From Streptomyces thermodiastaticus (GTDB lineage: Bacteria; Actinomycetota; Actinomycetes; Streptomycetales; Streptomycetaceae): a DNA stretch of 64,000 nucleotides. Where the stretch lies: the NCBI RefSeq assembly GCF_014656135.1, contig NZ_BNBV01000006.1, positions 176,305 to 240,304 of the forward strand, written 5' to 3'. Under the pieces are notes generated by a model that searched no databases, was not told the DNA's origin, and saw only the letters and a program-made list of their open reading frames with translations. The translations under genes were made by a program, and so were the position numbers. This document shows positions 1-10,886 of the stretch, in pieces; the first letter of the stretch is position 1; the number at the start of each line of letters is the position of its first letter.

Positions 1-510
1 CACCCGAACGGTGGCCTTGGTGCAGGTACCGCTACGGCCGGAGGAACCGCCGGCAGCGGTGGCACTGCCGGCAGGGACGTCCTCGCCGGCCGTTCCCCCG
101 GACGTGTGAACCGCCGAGCAGCTCGCCTTCACCACCTGGGTGACCGTGGCCTGCTGCGTCTGCCGGTCGAAGCCCACGCCGGTGCGCTGGTGCGAGGGGG
201 TCCCGCCGGGCCAGAGCACGGCGAGCCCGGCCACCACCGCGACCGCGAACGGGATCAGGATCGCGGCGATGACCGTGCGCAGATGCCGGGAGACCGGCGC
301 GGCGGGCCCATGGGCATGGCTGTGGCTGTGTCCGTGTTCCTGAGCCGCGCGGCTGCGCTCGTGGTGGTGGCCGTGACCGGCACGGGCCGGCTCGGCCGGT
401 GGCGCGGATGCGGCCCGCACAGGCTCCCCCGGTGTCTGCGCGCGGTGCCCGGCCCCGGGGCCACGCCGTGGGTCAGGCGGTGGATGCGGGAACTGCTGGG
501 TCGACGTCAC
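1..510 (-). CDS. YibE/F family membrane protein (N-terminal part, cut by window edge)
   Basis: The first 170 codons of a minus-strand gene that runs off the left edge. The N-terminus is a Pro/Ala-rich, histidine-rich cytoplasmic tail with clusters such as GHGHHHE and HGHSHSHAHG. A membrane segment follows (TVIAAILIPFAVAVVAGLAV), then an extracytoplasmic stretch starting GFDRQTQQATVTQVVKASC. This layout fits YibE/F-like proteins, which are multi-pass membrane proteins of uncertain function. The GTG at 510 is the furthest upstream plausible start; the nearby ATG leads straight into a stop. The His-rich tail hints at metal binding, but that is inference. Divergent from thiC. Confidence 0.7.
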   Translation of the reverse strand, partial: MTSTQQFPHPPPDPRRGPGAGHRAQTPGEPVRAASAPPAEPARAGHGHHHERSRAAQEHGHSHSHAHGPAAPVSRHLRTVIAAILIPFAVAVVAGLAVLWPGGTPSHQRTGVGFDRQTQQATVTQVVKASCSAVHTSGGTAGEDVPAGSATAAGGSSGRSGTCTKATVRV

Positions 511-588
511 CGACCGATCATTGCAAGAACCGGCAGGGCCCACTGTTCAGCACGCTGTGCATGACGCTAGCGTGGAGGCACCTTTGCA

Positions 589-2557
<1,969 letters not shown>

Positions 2558-2577
2558 GACCGGCCCTGTCCGTGCCG

Positions 2578-2607
2578 GTCCGGCGGCATCGGGGGCTGCT
2601 GCCGGAC
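2578..2607 (+). terminator. Hairpin after thiC
   Basis: GTCCGGCGGCA pairs with TGCTGCCGGAC across an 8-nt loop, with one G-T pair, 20 nt after the thiC stop. A plausible intrinsic terminator; no clear U-tract, as is common in Streptomyces. Confidence 0.55.
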
Positions 2608-2634
2608 CACGCCGGTACCGCGGCGCCCCGGCCC

Positions 2635-2751
2635 GGTCACTCGGTCCGGTCACCTGGCCCGGTCACTCCGTCCGGTCACTCGGTCCGGTCACTCCGTCCG
2701 GTCACTCGGTCCGGTCACCCGGCCCGGTCACTCGGTCCGGTCACCCGGCCC
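2635..2751. repeat. Nine tandem 13-bp repeats
   Basis: Nine head-to-tail copies of a 13-bp unit, GGTCAC followed by variants of TCGGTCC (TCCGTCC, CTGGCCC, CCGGCCC). The array lies between the convergent ends of thiC and the next minus-strand gene and supplies that gene's last eight codons and its stop. The unit is not a multiple of three, so it is not a coding repeat. Confidence 0.9.
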
Positions 2752-3555
2752 TGAGAAATCCGGGCTGGTGTAGTCGGGGCTGGAGAAGCTCGGACGGGTG
2801 CTCGGCACACCGTCGTCCGGGCTGCTGAAGCCGGGCCGGTCGTATCCCAGGCGAGGAATACGGCCGGTCCCGGCATCCGGTCGCGGCCGCCGGTCCGCCG
2901 CGGACGCGGGGTCGCTGAGCGCGTCGTGCAGAAAGGGCAGGATGCCTCGTTCGAGCAGAGCGGCGCGCCAGGCGTCCCGGGCCTGGGCCACCCGTTCCTC
3001 GGCCGCGGTGTACGGGCCCGACGACGCCGAGGGGCGGTTGCGCAGAGCGGTGATCAGCAGTCCGGCGGCGGCGACGAGGATCGCTGCGGCGGCCACCGCG
3101 CCGAACACCCAGCCGGCGGTGACCAGGGTCTGACCGAAGGCCGCATCCGCGTCGAGCGCCCGCAGCAGGTAGCCGATGATCAGGAAGAAGGCCGCGGCGA
3201 CCACCGCGAGCACCGGAGCGAGCACGGCGACGACCGCTCCGGCGCCCGCCCCCGTCGACTCGGCGACCTCCCCGATCGTCAGGCCGAGGTCCGAGGACGC
3301 CTCGCCGGGGTCGGCCGCACCGGACGGACGGCGCAGCTCCTCGCGGACCTTGACGTAGTGCTGGTATTCCGCGGCCGCGGCCGCCGTGATGAGAGCCGTG
3401 GCGTTGAGTGCCATCGCGCGCAGCTGCTCGGTGGTGAGGCGCCGGCCGGCGGCGGCCAGTTCCGGGCGGTGCGGCGCGGAGCGCAGCGCCTCATCGAGGA
3501 TCCGCTCGTATTCCAGCCGGTCCTCGCTCAGCAGGTGCTGCGGAACGCTGTTCAT
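2728..3555 (-). CDS. Hypothetical membrane protein with two transmembrane helices
   Basis: 275 residues; I do not recognise a family with a known function. The N-terminal part is helical and soluble. Two hydrophobic helices follow in mid-protein (GAVVAVLAPVLAVVAAAFFL and VFGAVAAAAILVAAAGLLIT), then a soluble region (YTAAEERVAQARDAWRAALL). The C-terminal tail is Ser/Pro/Asp-rich with near-repeats of FSSPD. ATG 3555 is chosen because GGGGGATG lies just upstream; ATG 3561 is two codons earlier. The last eight codons and the stop lie inside a 13-bp tandem repeat, so the C-terminus has probably shifted through repeat slippage. Confidence 0.8.
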   Translation of the reverse strand: MNSVPQHLLSEDRLEYERILDEALRSAPHRPELAAAGRRLTTEQLRAMALNATALITAAAAAEYQHYVKVREELRRPSGAADPGEASSDLGLTIGEVAESTGAGAGAVVAVLAPVLAVVAAAFFLIIGYLLRALDADAAFGQTLVTAGWVFGAVAAAAILVAAAGLLITALRNRPSASSGPYTAAEERVAQARDAWRAALLERGILPFLHDALSDPASAADRRPRPDAGTGRIPRLGYDRPGFSSPDDGVPSTRPSFSSPDYTSPDFSGPGDRTE

Positions 3556-3803
3556 GTGCATCCCCCGATGCTCCGTAGGGCTTGGGGCTCGCATGCCTGC
3601 GAGCCGTCGGGCAGAAACGGAGGGGAGCCTGCTACGGATAAGCCGATGGTAGAGCCGCAGCGGGGCGCGGTGACAGGGGGTTTCCGCACATTGGGTACTG
3701 AGCTGCGCGGATGGAAGTCACCCGTCATATGACGGGTGAAGCATCGGCCGCTGAAGGAGAAAGCAGAAGGAGAAAAGGGCCCGGGCGCCGCGGGAAACAG
3801 GTG

Positions 3804-4889
3804 TCAGCCGCTCAGGGGAAGCCGGCGGACCAGCAGTTTCCCGGACATGGTCACACCGCCGTCCATGGCGATGGCCAGGCCGTCGGCGTAGACGTGCGGG
3901 CCTTCCACGACCGGGCCGGTGGATTCGTCGCCGTCCTCGGAGCCGACTTCACCCAGCAGATAGGGGATCGGGCTGTGACCGTGAACGATCCGGCTGCCGC
4001 CGTACGTATCCAGCAGCGAGCGCACGGCATCGGCGCCGCCCTCGTCGCGGAAGGAGAAACGCTTGGTGAATTTGCGGAACAGCTCCCAGACTTCGTCCAC
4101 GTCGTTGCGGGTGAGCGTCTCGCGGACGGTGTCGTTGACCTCTTCGATGGAGGAGCCGTAGTCGAGATAGGCGGTGGTGTCGGAGTGCACGAGCAGATAG
4201 CCGTCGACCTCCTCGACCGCGTCGAGGCGTGCCATCCACTGCAGATGGTGGTCCTGCAGACGCTCCATGTCGGACTTCTGTCCGCCGTTGAGCAGCCAGG
4301 CCGCCTGGAAGGTGGCGGTGCCCGCGCCGGAGTTGACGGGCGTGTCCCCGAAGCGCTTGGCGCCCAGCAGCAGCAGTTCGTGGTTGCCCATCAGCGCCTT
4401 GCAGTAGCCGCCGGCCGCGGCCGCCTCGGCGGACAGCCGCATCACCAGGTCGATGACGCCCACACCGTCCGGGCCGCGGTCGGTGAAGTCGCCGAGGAAC
4501 CACAGGCGCGTCGTGCCGGCGCACCACTGGCCCGAGGAGTCGATGAGGCCCTGCTCCTGGAGCGCGGCGACCAGCTCGTCCAGATACCCGTGCACGTCGC
4601 CGACGACGTACAGGGGGCCGGGGCCGGAGGCCGGACGGCCGGCCGGGTCCAGGCCGGGCTGCGGGGTGTCCGCGCGCTGGATGACGGGCAGGTCGCGCTG
4701 GGTGGGGGTGTAGCCGTCGGGATACGCGGCAGCGGGCGCCGGGTAGCCCGGGTCGGCCGGGGGTACGGCCTCGGCGGGGTGCGTGCTGGTGACGAACGGA
4801 CCGGCCTCGTTCACGTACGCGGGCACCCGGAAGTCGCGCAACGTCGCCGTCCGCTGCACCTCGGGTCCCTGACCGGCCCCCTGAGTCAT
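3804..4889 (-). CDS. Calcineurin-like metallophosphoesterase (serine/threonine phosphatase type)
   Basis: 361 residues. All metal-binding motifs of the PPP/calcineurin-like fold are present in order: GDVHG, GDFTDRGPDG, GNHE and the late VHGHSPI. These motifs bind two metals, usually Mn or Fe, and hydrolyse phosphomonoesters. A Pro-rich, low-complexity N-terminus of about 100 residues precedes the domain. No signal peptide or membrane helix is visible, so it is probably cytoplasmic. ATG 4889 has a strong GGAGGGG ribosome binding site. The natural substrate cannot be read from the sequence; a protein phosphatase role and a dinucleotide polyphosphate hydrolase role are both possible. Confidence 0.9.
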   Translation of the reverse strand: MTQGAGQGPEVQRTATLRDFRVPAYVNEAGPFVTSTHPAEAVPPADPGYPAPAAAYPDGYTPTQRDLPVIQRADTPQPGLDPAGRPASGPGPLYVVGDVHGYLDELVAALQEQGLIDSSGQWCAGTTRLWFLGDFTDRGPDGVGVIDLVMRLSAEAAAAGGYCKALMGNHELLLLGAKRFGDTPVNSGAGTATFQAAWLLNGGQKSDMERLQDHHLQWMARLDAVEEVDGYLLVHSDTTAYLDYGSSIEEVNDTVRETLTRNDVDEVWELFRKFTKRFSFRDEGGADAVRSLLDTYGGSRIVHGHSPIPYLLGEVGSEDGDESTGPVVEGPHVYADGLAIAMDGGVTMSGKLLVRRLPLSG

Positions 4890-5233
4890 CGACCCCTCCA
4901 CCATTGCGCCGCATCTGCACCGCTTCGGACTGCCTGGTCGCAGCGGCCCGCGGTGTCGTGCGCCCATCATAGGAATGCCGATCGCGCCATGTGATGACCC
5001 AGGGGTGGTGAATCGCCACAGAACTCGGCTCTGCCGCGGCTTTCGCCCGGATTGACTGCTCTTCTTCCCTCCTGTGCCCGGCCCGCCCCCAGCCTGTCGT
5101 GCGGGCCGGACCCGGTCGGGAAACGGCTCCCGGGCCCCGCGGGGCAGGGCACAGGGGCGGTGCGCACCCGGTGACACCGCGCCACGGGCGGGTGCGCAGC
5201 CCGCCGGACCGGGCGGGCTCTGGGTGGGAGGGC
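4890..5233. other. Intergenic region between phosphatase and LacI genes
   Basis: 344 bp without a credible gene. It should hold the promoter of the minus-strand phosphatase and contains the terminator hairpin (5198-5219) of the LacI-type gene. Nothing else stands out. Confidence 0.6.
5198..5219 (-). terminator. Hairpin after the LacI-family gene
   Basis: AGCCCGCC and GGCGGGCT form a perfect 8-bp stem with a 6-nt loop, 14 nt past the LacI-family stop codon on the minus strand. Confidence 0.6.
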
Positions 5234-6322
5234 CTACCGTTCCTCGGGTGCGCGCGGCGGGCTGACGGTCGTGCGGGGCGGGCGCCGCTGGGACGAGGTG
5301 CGCACGATCAGCTCCGTCGGTATGACCTGCTCGACCGGACGGTCGGAGTCGACACCTTCGATCGCGTCGATGAGGAGCTGGACCACCGCGGTGCCGATGC
5401 GGCGGGGTTTCAGCGACAGGGTGGTGATGGGCGGCTCGGTGTTGGCGTACACCGTGGATTCGCTGCAGCACACCAGCAGCAGGTCTTCGGGGACGCGCAG
5501 CCCGTAGCGGCGGGCGGCGGCGAGCAGATCCGTGCCGTTGGGGTCGAACAGGCCGTAGACGGCGTCCGGCCGGTCGGGCCGGGCCAGCAGGCGGTCCGCG
5601 GCTACGGCGCCCGCGCACGGGTCGTGGGCCGGATAGGCCTCGTACACCGGTTCCTGGCCGACGCGCTCGCACCACCGCAGGTAGGCGGTGGTCGACAGAT
5701 GGGTGTAGGTGTCCGTCGTGGTGCCGGTGAGCAGCCCGATGCGCCGGGCTCCGGCTTCGGCGAGATGGTCGAGGATGCCGAGGACCGCGGCCTCGTGGTC
5801 GTTGTCGACCCAGGCGGTGACCGGCAGGGTGCCGGCCGGGCGGCCGTCGCTGACCACCGGTAAACCCTGGCGGACCAGTTCGCTGACGACGGGATCCTGG
5901 TCGGAGGGATCGATGACGACCGTGCCGTCCAGGGCGACGTTCGACCACACGTCGTGGCGGGAGGTCGCGGGGAGGATGACGAGCGCGTATCCGCGGGCGA
6001 GCGCGGCCGAGGTGGCGGCGCGGGCCATCTCGGCGAAATACGCGAACTCGGTGAAGGTGAAAGGTTCATCCCCGTAGGTCGTCACGGTCAGGCCGATCAG
6101 GCCCGACTTGCCGGTGCGGAGGGTCCGGGCGGCAGCCGACGGGCGGTATCCCAGCCGGTCGGCCACCTCGCGGACATGGCGCCGGGTGGCGTCCGGGAGC
6201 CGGCCTTTGCCGTTGAGGGCATCGGAGACGGTCGTGATGGAGACTCCGGCGGCGGCGGCCACGTCCCTGATGCCCGCCCGGCCCGGCCGGCTGCCTCGGC
6301 GTGAGGTTTCCGCGCGGCTCAC
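5234..6322 (-). CDS. LacI-family transcriptional regulator
   Basis: 362 residues. The LacI helix-turn-helix and hinge are at the N-terminus (IRDVAAAAGVSITTVSDALN, then RHVREVADRLGYRPSAAAR). A periplasmic-binding-protein-like effector domain follows, as in sugar-responsive repressors. GTG 6322 is chosen: GGGAAG lies 6 nt upstream and a TACTAT -10 element sits 22 nt upstream. ATG 6346 would add eight residues but has no ribosome binding site. It is divergent from the aminotransferase gene and may regulate it or itself. The effector is unknown. I recall a regulator called RstP at this locus in S. coelicolor but cannot confirm the name here. Confidence 0.9.
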   Translation of the reverse strand: MSRAETSRRGSRPGRAGIRDVAAAAGVSITTVSDALNGKGRLPDATRRHVREVADRLGYRPSAAARTLRTGKSGLIGLTVTTYGDEPFTFTEFAYFAEMARAATSAALARGYALVILPATSRHDVWSNVALDGTVVIDPSDQDPVVSELVRQGLPVVSDGRPAGTLPVTAWVDNDHEAAVLGILDHLAEAGARRIGLLTGTTTDTYTHLSTTAYLRWCERVGQEPVYEAYPAHDPCAGAVAADRLLARPDRPDAVYGLFDPNGTDLLAAARRYGLRVPEDLLLVCCSESTVYANTEPPITTLSLKPRRIGTAVVQLLIDAIEGVDSDRPVEQVIPTELIVRTSSQRRPPRTTVSPPRAPEER

Positions 6323-6800
6323 CTGGTGCTTCCCTGCTGCTGTCATGGCGAGCCGATAGTAGGGCTCATGCGGTGGGGTGGTGCGGCCGCATATGCACGC
6401 ATTGACAGGCACGTTTCTGCATGGCCAAAAGTGGTCAACGTCCTTGGAAACAAAAGCAGTTGACGGTCTTTGGGTCAGGTCGTGAAGTTGTGGACCGCAT
6501 GAGCCTGTCGTGCCGCGCAGGTCTCGAAGAGGTCTCAACTCACCTTGACGAGGGATGCGCGCCACGGCGCAAGCCACCGGCGCATGAATATGTGTGCGAT
6601 GCGCCCCCTGGTTCGTGCGGATTGGGGCACTGATGCCCGTGATGCCAGGGTGACCAGTGAGGCGACCGAGGCGACCCTCCGGCACGGAGAGCGGCCGTCG
6701 AGTGACCGAGGCGACGGCTTCCGCCTCGTACGCAAGAACACGCGCGCCCCATAGGGTGGGCAGTAGTGGCAAGGCCGGTGTGGTCACGAGGAGGACTGCG
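6323..6800. promoter_or_regulatory. Divergent promoter region of LacI-type gene and hisC-like gene
   Basis: 478 bp without a credible gene. On the minus strand a TACTAT -10 element (6355-6360) precedes the LacI-family start. On the plus strand a TTGACA hexamer occurs around 6402. Repeated TGCACGCAT- and CGCATGAATATG-like tracts occur, but I found no clean LacI-type palindrome. Confidence 0.45.
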
Positions 6801-7880
6801 GTGAGCGAGACGAGCCCGAAGCTGCGCGCCGAGCTGGAGGGTATCCCCACCTACAAGCCGGGCAAGCCCGCCGCGGCCGGGGGACCGGCTGCCTACAAGC
6901 TGTCCTCCAACGAGAACCCCTATCCCCCGCTGCCCGGGGTCATGGAGAAGGTGACCGCCGCGGCCTGCTCGCTGAACCGCTACCCGGATCTGGCCTGCAC
7001 CGCCCTGACCCACGAGCTGGCCGAGCGCTTCGACGTCCCGGTCTCCCATGTGGCGACCGGCACCGGCTCGGTCGGGGTCGCCCAGCAGCTCGTGCAGTCC
7101 ACCAGCGGGCCCGGCGACGAGATCGTCTACGCCTGGCGGTCCTTCGAGGCCTACCCGATCATCTCCCAGATCAGCGGTGCGACCTCGGTGCAGGTGCCGC
7201 TGACGCCGGAGGAGGTCCACGACCTGGACGCGATGGCGGACGCCGTCACCGACCGCACCCGCCTGATCTTCGTCTGCAACCCCAACAACCCGACCGGAAC
7301 GGTGGTGCGGCGGGCCGAGCTCGAACGGTTCCTGGACCGGGTCCCGGACGACGTGCTGGTCGTCCTCGACGAGGCCTACCGCGAGTTCATCCGTGACGAG
7401 GAGGTCCCCGACGGCCTGACCCTGTACCGGGAGCGCCCCAACGTCTGTGTGCTGCGCACCTTCTCCAAGGCGTACGGCCTGGCCGGCCTGCGGGTGGGGT
7501 TCGCCATCGCCCACGAGCCGGTGGCGGACGCGCTGCGCAAGACGGCCGTGCCCTTCGGGGTGAGCCAGCTGGCGCAGGAGGCGGCGATCGCCTCGCTGCG
7601 CGCCGAGGACGAGCTGCTGGGCCGGGTCGGCTCGCTGGTGTGCGAGCGCAACCGCGTGGTCGACGGGCTGCGCGCACAGGGGTGGACGGTGCCCGAGACC
7701 CAGGCCAACTTCGTGTGGCTGCGGCTGGGGGAGCGCACGGTCGCCTTCGCGGAGGCGTGCGAGCGGGCGGGAGTGGTGGTCCGTCCGTTCCCCGGTGAGG
7801 GAGTGCGGGTGACCGTGGGCGAGGCCGAGGCGAACGACATTTTCCTCAAGGCGGCGGAGGCGTTCCGCAAGGAGGTGTGA
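6801..7880 (+). CDS. hisC: Histidinol-phosphate / aromatic aminotransferase (HisC family)
   Basis: 359 residues, a fold-type I PLP aminotransferase. The PLP lysine is K223 in [23 protein letters not shown] and VLDEAYREF are the conserved cofactor-binding segments. Family members move an amino group between glutamate and imidazole-acetol phosphate (histidine synthesis) or aromatic keto acids. It stands alone, away from any his operon, so it is probably a second paralogue or an aromatic aminotransferase; S. coelicolor has such a copy, hisC2, at this position. GTG 6801 follows an excellent GAGGAGG ribosome binding site. Confidence 0.93.
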   Translation: MSETSPKLRAELEGIPTYKPGKPAAAGGPAAYKLSSNENPYPPLPGVMEKVTAAACSLNRYPDLACTALTHELAERFDVPVSHVATGTGSVGVAQQLVQSTSGPGDEIVYAWRSFEAYPIISQISGATSVQVPLTPEEVHDLDAMADAVTDRTRLIFVCNPNNPTGTVVRRAELERFLDRVPDDVLVVLDEAYREFIRDEEVPDGLTLYRERPNVCVLRTFSKAYGLAGLRVGFAIAHEPVADALRKTAVPFGVSQLAQEAAIASLRAEDELLGRVGSLVCERNRVVDGLRAQGWTVPETQANFVWLRLGERTVAFAEACERAGVVVRPFPGEGVRVTVGEAEANDIFLKAAEAFRKEV

Positions 7881-8287
7881 GCGGCTCCTGCCTCGCCGAG
7901 GCGTCGTCCAGGCGGGCAGGCCCTTCGTCGTCCCGGGCGGGCTCGGCGGGTGCCCAAGATGCGGTCGCGGCACCGCGCGGACGAACGGGGCGGGCCCGCA
8001 CGCCGGCGCCGCCGCGGGCTGCCGGACGGCGCTCGTCGCCCCGCGGGAGCGCGGTGATCCGGGGCCTCGGCCCGGGCGCGATCGGATCAACGGTCTGTTG
8101 AGTTTTGATCTCAGGGGTTGACGCGAGGGGTGGAAGGCCCCCCCGCCTCACGGTCCGAAAAGCGGTACGTCATAATTGCTTGTGAATGTGAACGCGTTCA
8201 CAAGCAAGTCCGATTGCTGCCTTGTTGTGCAGGACACACCGGGGCAAACCGCCGTCGTGACCACGGCGACGTAAGGAGAGTGACGAC
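7881..8287. promoter_or_regulatory. cyd operon leader and promoter region
   Basis: 407 bp without a credible gene. The first half is GC-rich filler. The second half is markedly richer in A/T, holding a CATAATTG element (8171-8178), the Rex operator (8187-8202) and the AAGGAG ribosome binding site of cydA (8273-8278). The operator sits about 85 bp before the start codon, directly downstream of the candidate -10. Confidence 0.65.
8187..8202. promoter_or_regulatory. Rex operator (ROP) of the cyd operon
   Basis: TGTGAACGCGTTCACA is a perfect palindrome that matches the Rex consensus TGTGAACNNNTTCACA. A further half-like TTGTGAATG overlaps its left side. Rex senses the NADH/NAD+ ratio and, in S. 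coelicolor, represses cydABCD under aerobic conditions; this site fits that role exactly. Confidence 0.95.
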
Positions 8288-9796
8288 GTGGACCTGGCTT
8301 TGGCGCCGGAGACACTGGCGCGCTGGCAGTTCGGCATCACGACCGTCTACCACTTCCTGTTCGTTCCCCTGACGATCTCCCTCGCCGCGCTGACGGCCGG
8401 CCTGCAGACCGCCTGGGTGCGCACCGAGAAGGAGAAGTACCTCAGAGCCACCAAGTTCTGGGGCAAGCTGTTCCTGATCAACATCGCCATGGGCGTGGTC
8501 ACCGGCATCGTCCAGGAGTTCCAGTTCGGCATGAACTGGTCGGACTACTCGCGGTTCGTCGGGGACATCTTCGGCGCGCCGCTCGCCTTCGAGGCCCTGA
8601 TCGCGTTCTTCTTCGAGTCCACCTTCATCGGCCTGTGGATCTTCGGCTGGGACAAGCTGCCGAAGAAGATCCACCTCGCCTGCATCTGGATGGTGTCGCT
8701 CGGCACGATCCTGTCGGCGTACTTCATCCTGGCGGCCAACTCCTGGATGCAGCACCCCGTCGGCTACCGCATCGACAAGGCCAGGGGCCGCGCCGAGCTG
8801 ACCGACTTCTGGGCCGTGCTGACCCAGAACACCGCCCTTGCCCAGGCCTTCCACACGCTCTCCGCCGCCTTCCTGACCGGTGGCGCCTTCATGGTCGGCA
8901 TCGCCGCCTACCACCTGGCCCGCAAGAAGCATGTGCGCGCCATGAAGACCTCGCTGCGGCTCGGCCTGGTCACCGTCGTCATCGCCGGCCTGCTCACCGC
9001 GGTCAGCGGCGACGTCCTGGGCAAGGTCATGTTCAAGCAGCAGCCGATGAAGATGGCCGCCGCCGAGGCCTTGTGGGACGGGCAGCAGCCGGCGCCCTTC
9101 TCGGTCTTCGCCTACGGCGACGTGGAGAAGGGGCACAACACGGTCGCGATCGAGATACCCGGCCTGCTGTCCTTCCTGGCCGACGACAGCTTCAGCTCGT
9201 ACGTCCCCGGCATCAACGACGTCAACAAGGCCGAACAGCAGAAGTTCGGGCCCGGTGACTACCGGCCCAACATCCCCGTCACCTTCTGGGGCTTCCGCTG
9301 GATGATCGGCTTCGGCATGGCGTCCTTCGCCCTCGGCCTGGCCGGCCTGTGGCTGACCCGGAAGAAGTTCCTGCTGCCGCAGCATCTCAGGGTCGGCGAG
9401 GACGAGGTGCCGCACCTGGTGCTGTTCCGGAACAAGGCCCTCGGCCCGCGGTGGACCACGTGGTTCTGGCGCATCGCGGTGTGGACCCTGGCCTTCCCGC
9501 TGATCGCCAACTCCTGGGGCTGGATCTTCACCGAGATGGGACGCCAGCCGTGGGTCGTCTACGGCGTGCTGCAGACCCGGCAGGCGGTCTCCCCCGGCGT
9601 CTCCCAGGGTGAGGTCATCACCTCCATGACCGTCTTCACGGTGCTCTACGCCGTCCTCGCCGTCATCGAGGTGAAGCTGCTCGCGAAGTACGTCAAGGCC
9701 GGCCCGCCCGAGCTGACCGAGGCCGACCTCAACCCGCCCACGAAGATCGGCGGCGACGCCCGTGACGCCGACAAGCCGATGGCCTTCTCGTACTAG
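8288..9796 (+). CDS. cydA: Cytochrome bd quinol oxidase subunit I
   Basis: 502 residues. CydA carries the quinol site and the haems of cytochrome bd, a high-affinity oxidase that reduces O2 to water at low oxygen. Visible landmarks are RWQFGITTVYHFLFVPLTI with haem-ligand candidate His22, AFHTLSAAFLTGG with His189 at the position of the b558 histidine, TFWGFRWMIGFGM, and the conserved GRQPW of the quinol region. The quinol loop looks short. Several hydrophobic helices span the protein. GTG 8288 follows AAGGAG. First gene of a Rex-controlled operon with cydB and cydCD. Confidence 0.97.
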   Translation: MDLALAPETLARWQFGITTVYHFLFVPLTISLAALTAGLQTAWVRTEKEKYLRATKFWGKLFLINIAMGVVTGIVQEFQFGMNWSDYSRFVGDIFGAPLAFEALIAFFFESTFIGLWIFGWDKLPKKIHLACIWMVSLGTILSAYFILAANSWMQHPVGYRIDKARGRAELTDFWAVLTQNTALAQAFHTLSAAFLTGGAFMVGIAAYHLARKKHVRAMKTSLRLGLVTVVIAGLLTAVSGDVLGKVMFKQQPMKMAAAEALWDGQQPAPFSVFAYGDVEKGHNTVAIEIPGLLSFLADDSFSSYVPGINDVNKAEQQKFGPGDYRPNIPVTFWGFRWMIGFGMASFALGLAGLWLTRKKFLLPQHLRVGEDEVPHLVLFRNKALGPRWTTWFWRIAVWTLAFPLIANSWGWIFTEMGRQPWVVYGVLQTRQAVSPGVSQGEVITSMTVFTVLYAVLAVIEVKLLAKYVKAGPPELTEADLNPPTKIGGDARDADKPMAFSY

Positions 9797-9816
9797 GCCG
9801 AGGGAGAGGCACCGTC

Positions 9817-10821
9817 ATGGAACTGCACGACGTCTGGTTCGTCCTCATCGCCGTCCTGTGGACCGGCTACTTCTTCCTGGAGGGCTTCGACTTCGGGGTC
9901 GGCGTCCTCACCAAGCTGCTCGCCCGCGACCGGGCCGAGAAGCGCGTCCTGATCAACACCATCGGTCCGGTCTGGGACGGCAACGAGGTGTGGCTGCTCA
10001 GCGCGGGCGGCGCGACCTTCGCCGCCTTCCCCGAGTGGTACGCCACCCTCTTCTCCGGCTTCTACCTGCCCCTGCTGGTCATCCTGATCTGCCTGATCGT
10101 GCGGGGCGTCGCCTTCGAGTACCGGGCCAAGCGGCCGGAGGAGACCTGGCAGCGCGCCTGGGAGCACGCGATCTTCTGGTGCTCGCTGATCCCCGCGTTC
10201 CTGTGGGGTGTGGCCTTCGGCAACATCGTGCGGGGCGTCAAGATCGACCGGAACCTGGAGTACGTCGGCGGCCTCGGCGACCTGATCAACCCCTACGCCC
10301 TGCTCGGCGGACTGGTGACGCTGACGCTGTTCACCTTCCACGGCGCGGTGTTCACGGCGCTGAAGACCGTCGGTGACATCCGCGAGCGGGCACGCCGGCT
10401 CGCCGGCCGCGTGGGCCTGGTGACGGCCGTGGTGGCACTGGCCTTCCTGCTGTGGACGCAGGCCCACTCGGGCAACGTCCGGAGCCTGGTCGCGCTGGTG
10501 GTGGCGGTGGCCGCCCTGGTCGCGGCGCTGGTGGCCAACCGGGCGGGGCGCGAGGGCTGGTCCTTCGCCCTGTCCGGGGTGACCGTCGTGGCCGCAGTGG
10601 CGATGCTCTTCCTGTCGCTCTTCCCGAACGTCATGCCGTCCACGCTGAACGCGGACTGGAGCCTGACGGTGAGCAACGCCGCGTCCAGCCCCTACACCCT
10701 GACGATCATGACGTGGTGCGCGGGGATCGCCACCCCGGTCGTCCTGCTCTACCAGGGCTGGACGTACTGGGTGTTCCGCAAGCGGATCGGCACCCAGCAC
10801 ATCGCCGACGCCGCGCACTGA
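9817..10821 (+). CDS. cydB: Cytochrome bd quinol oxidase subunit II
   Basis: 334 residues, the expected length for CydB, the multi-helix partner of CydA. The N-terminus has the family signature WTGYFFLEGFDFGVGVL followed by GPVWDGNEVWLL. The C-terminus holds LTIMTWCAGIATPVVLLYQGWTYWVF. It starts 20 nt after cydA with GAGGGAGAGG upstream of ATG 9817, so the two are co-translated. No small CydX-type gene is evident. Confidence 0.97.
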   Translation: MELHDVWFVLIAVLWTGYFFLEGFDFGVGVLTKLLARDRAEKRVLINTIGPVWDGNEVWLLSAGGATFAAFPEWYATLFSGFYLPLLVILICLIVRGVAFEYRAKRPEETWQRAWEHAIFWCSLIPAFLWGVAFGNIVRGVKIDRNLEYVGGLGDLINPYALLGGLVTLTLFTFHGAVFTALKTVGDIRERARRLAGRVGLVTAVVALAFLLWTQAHSGNVRSLVALVVAVAALVAALVANRAGREGWSFALSGVTVVAAVAMLFLSLFPNVMPSTLNADWSLTVSNAASSPYTLTIMTWCAGIATPVVLLYQGWTYWVFRKRIGTQHIADAAH

Positions 10822-10872
10822 GCCCGACCGGGGTGCGCCCCCTGGAGCGCACCCTGCTGGACCGAAGGGCGA

Positions 10873-10886
10873 GTTTCACGTGAAAC
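10873..10886. other. parS: parS centromere site (perfect core)
   Basis: GTTTCACGTGAAAC, a perfect match to the 14-bp parS core bound by ParB. It straddles the cydCD start codon: the GTG at 10880-10882 lies in the middle of the palindrome. Confidence 0.93.

Noticed and set aside
7877..8101. Open frame of 74 codons after hisC
   Set aside because: Low-complexity Arg/Ala/Ser composition, no ribosome binding site and an overlap with the hisC end.
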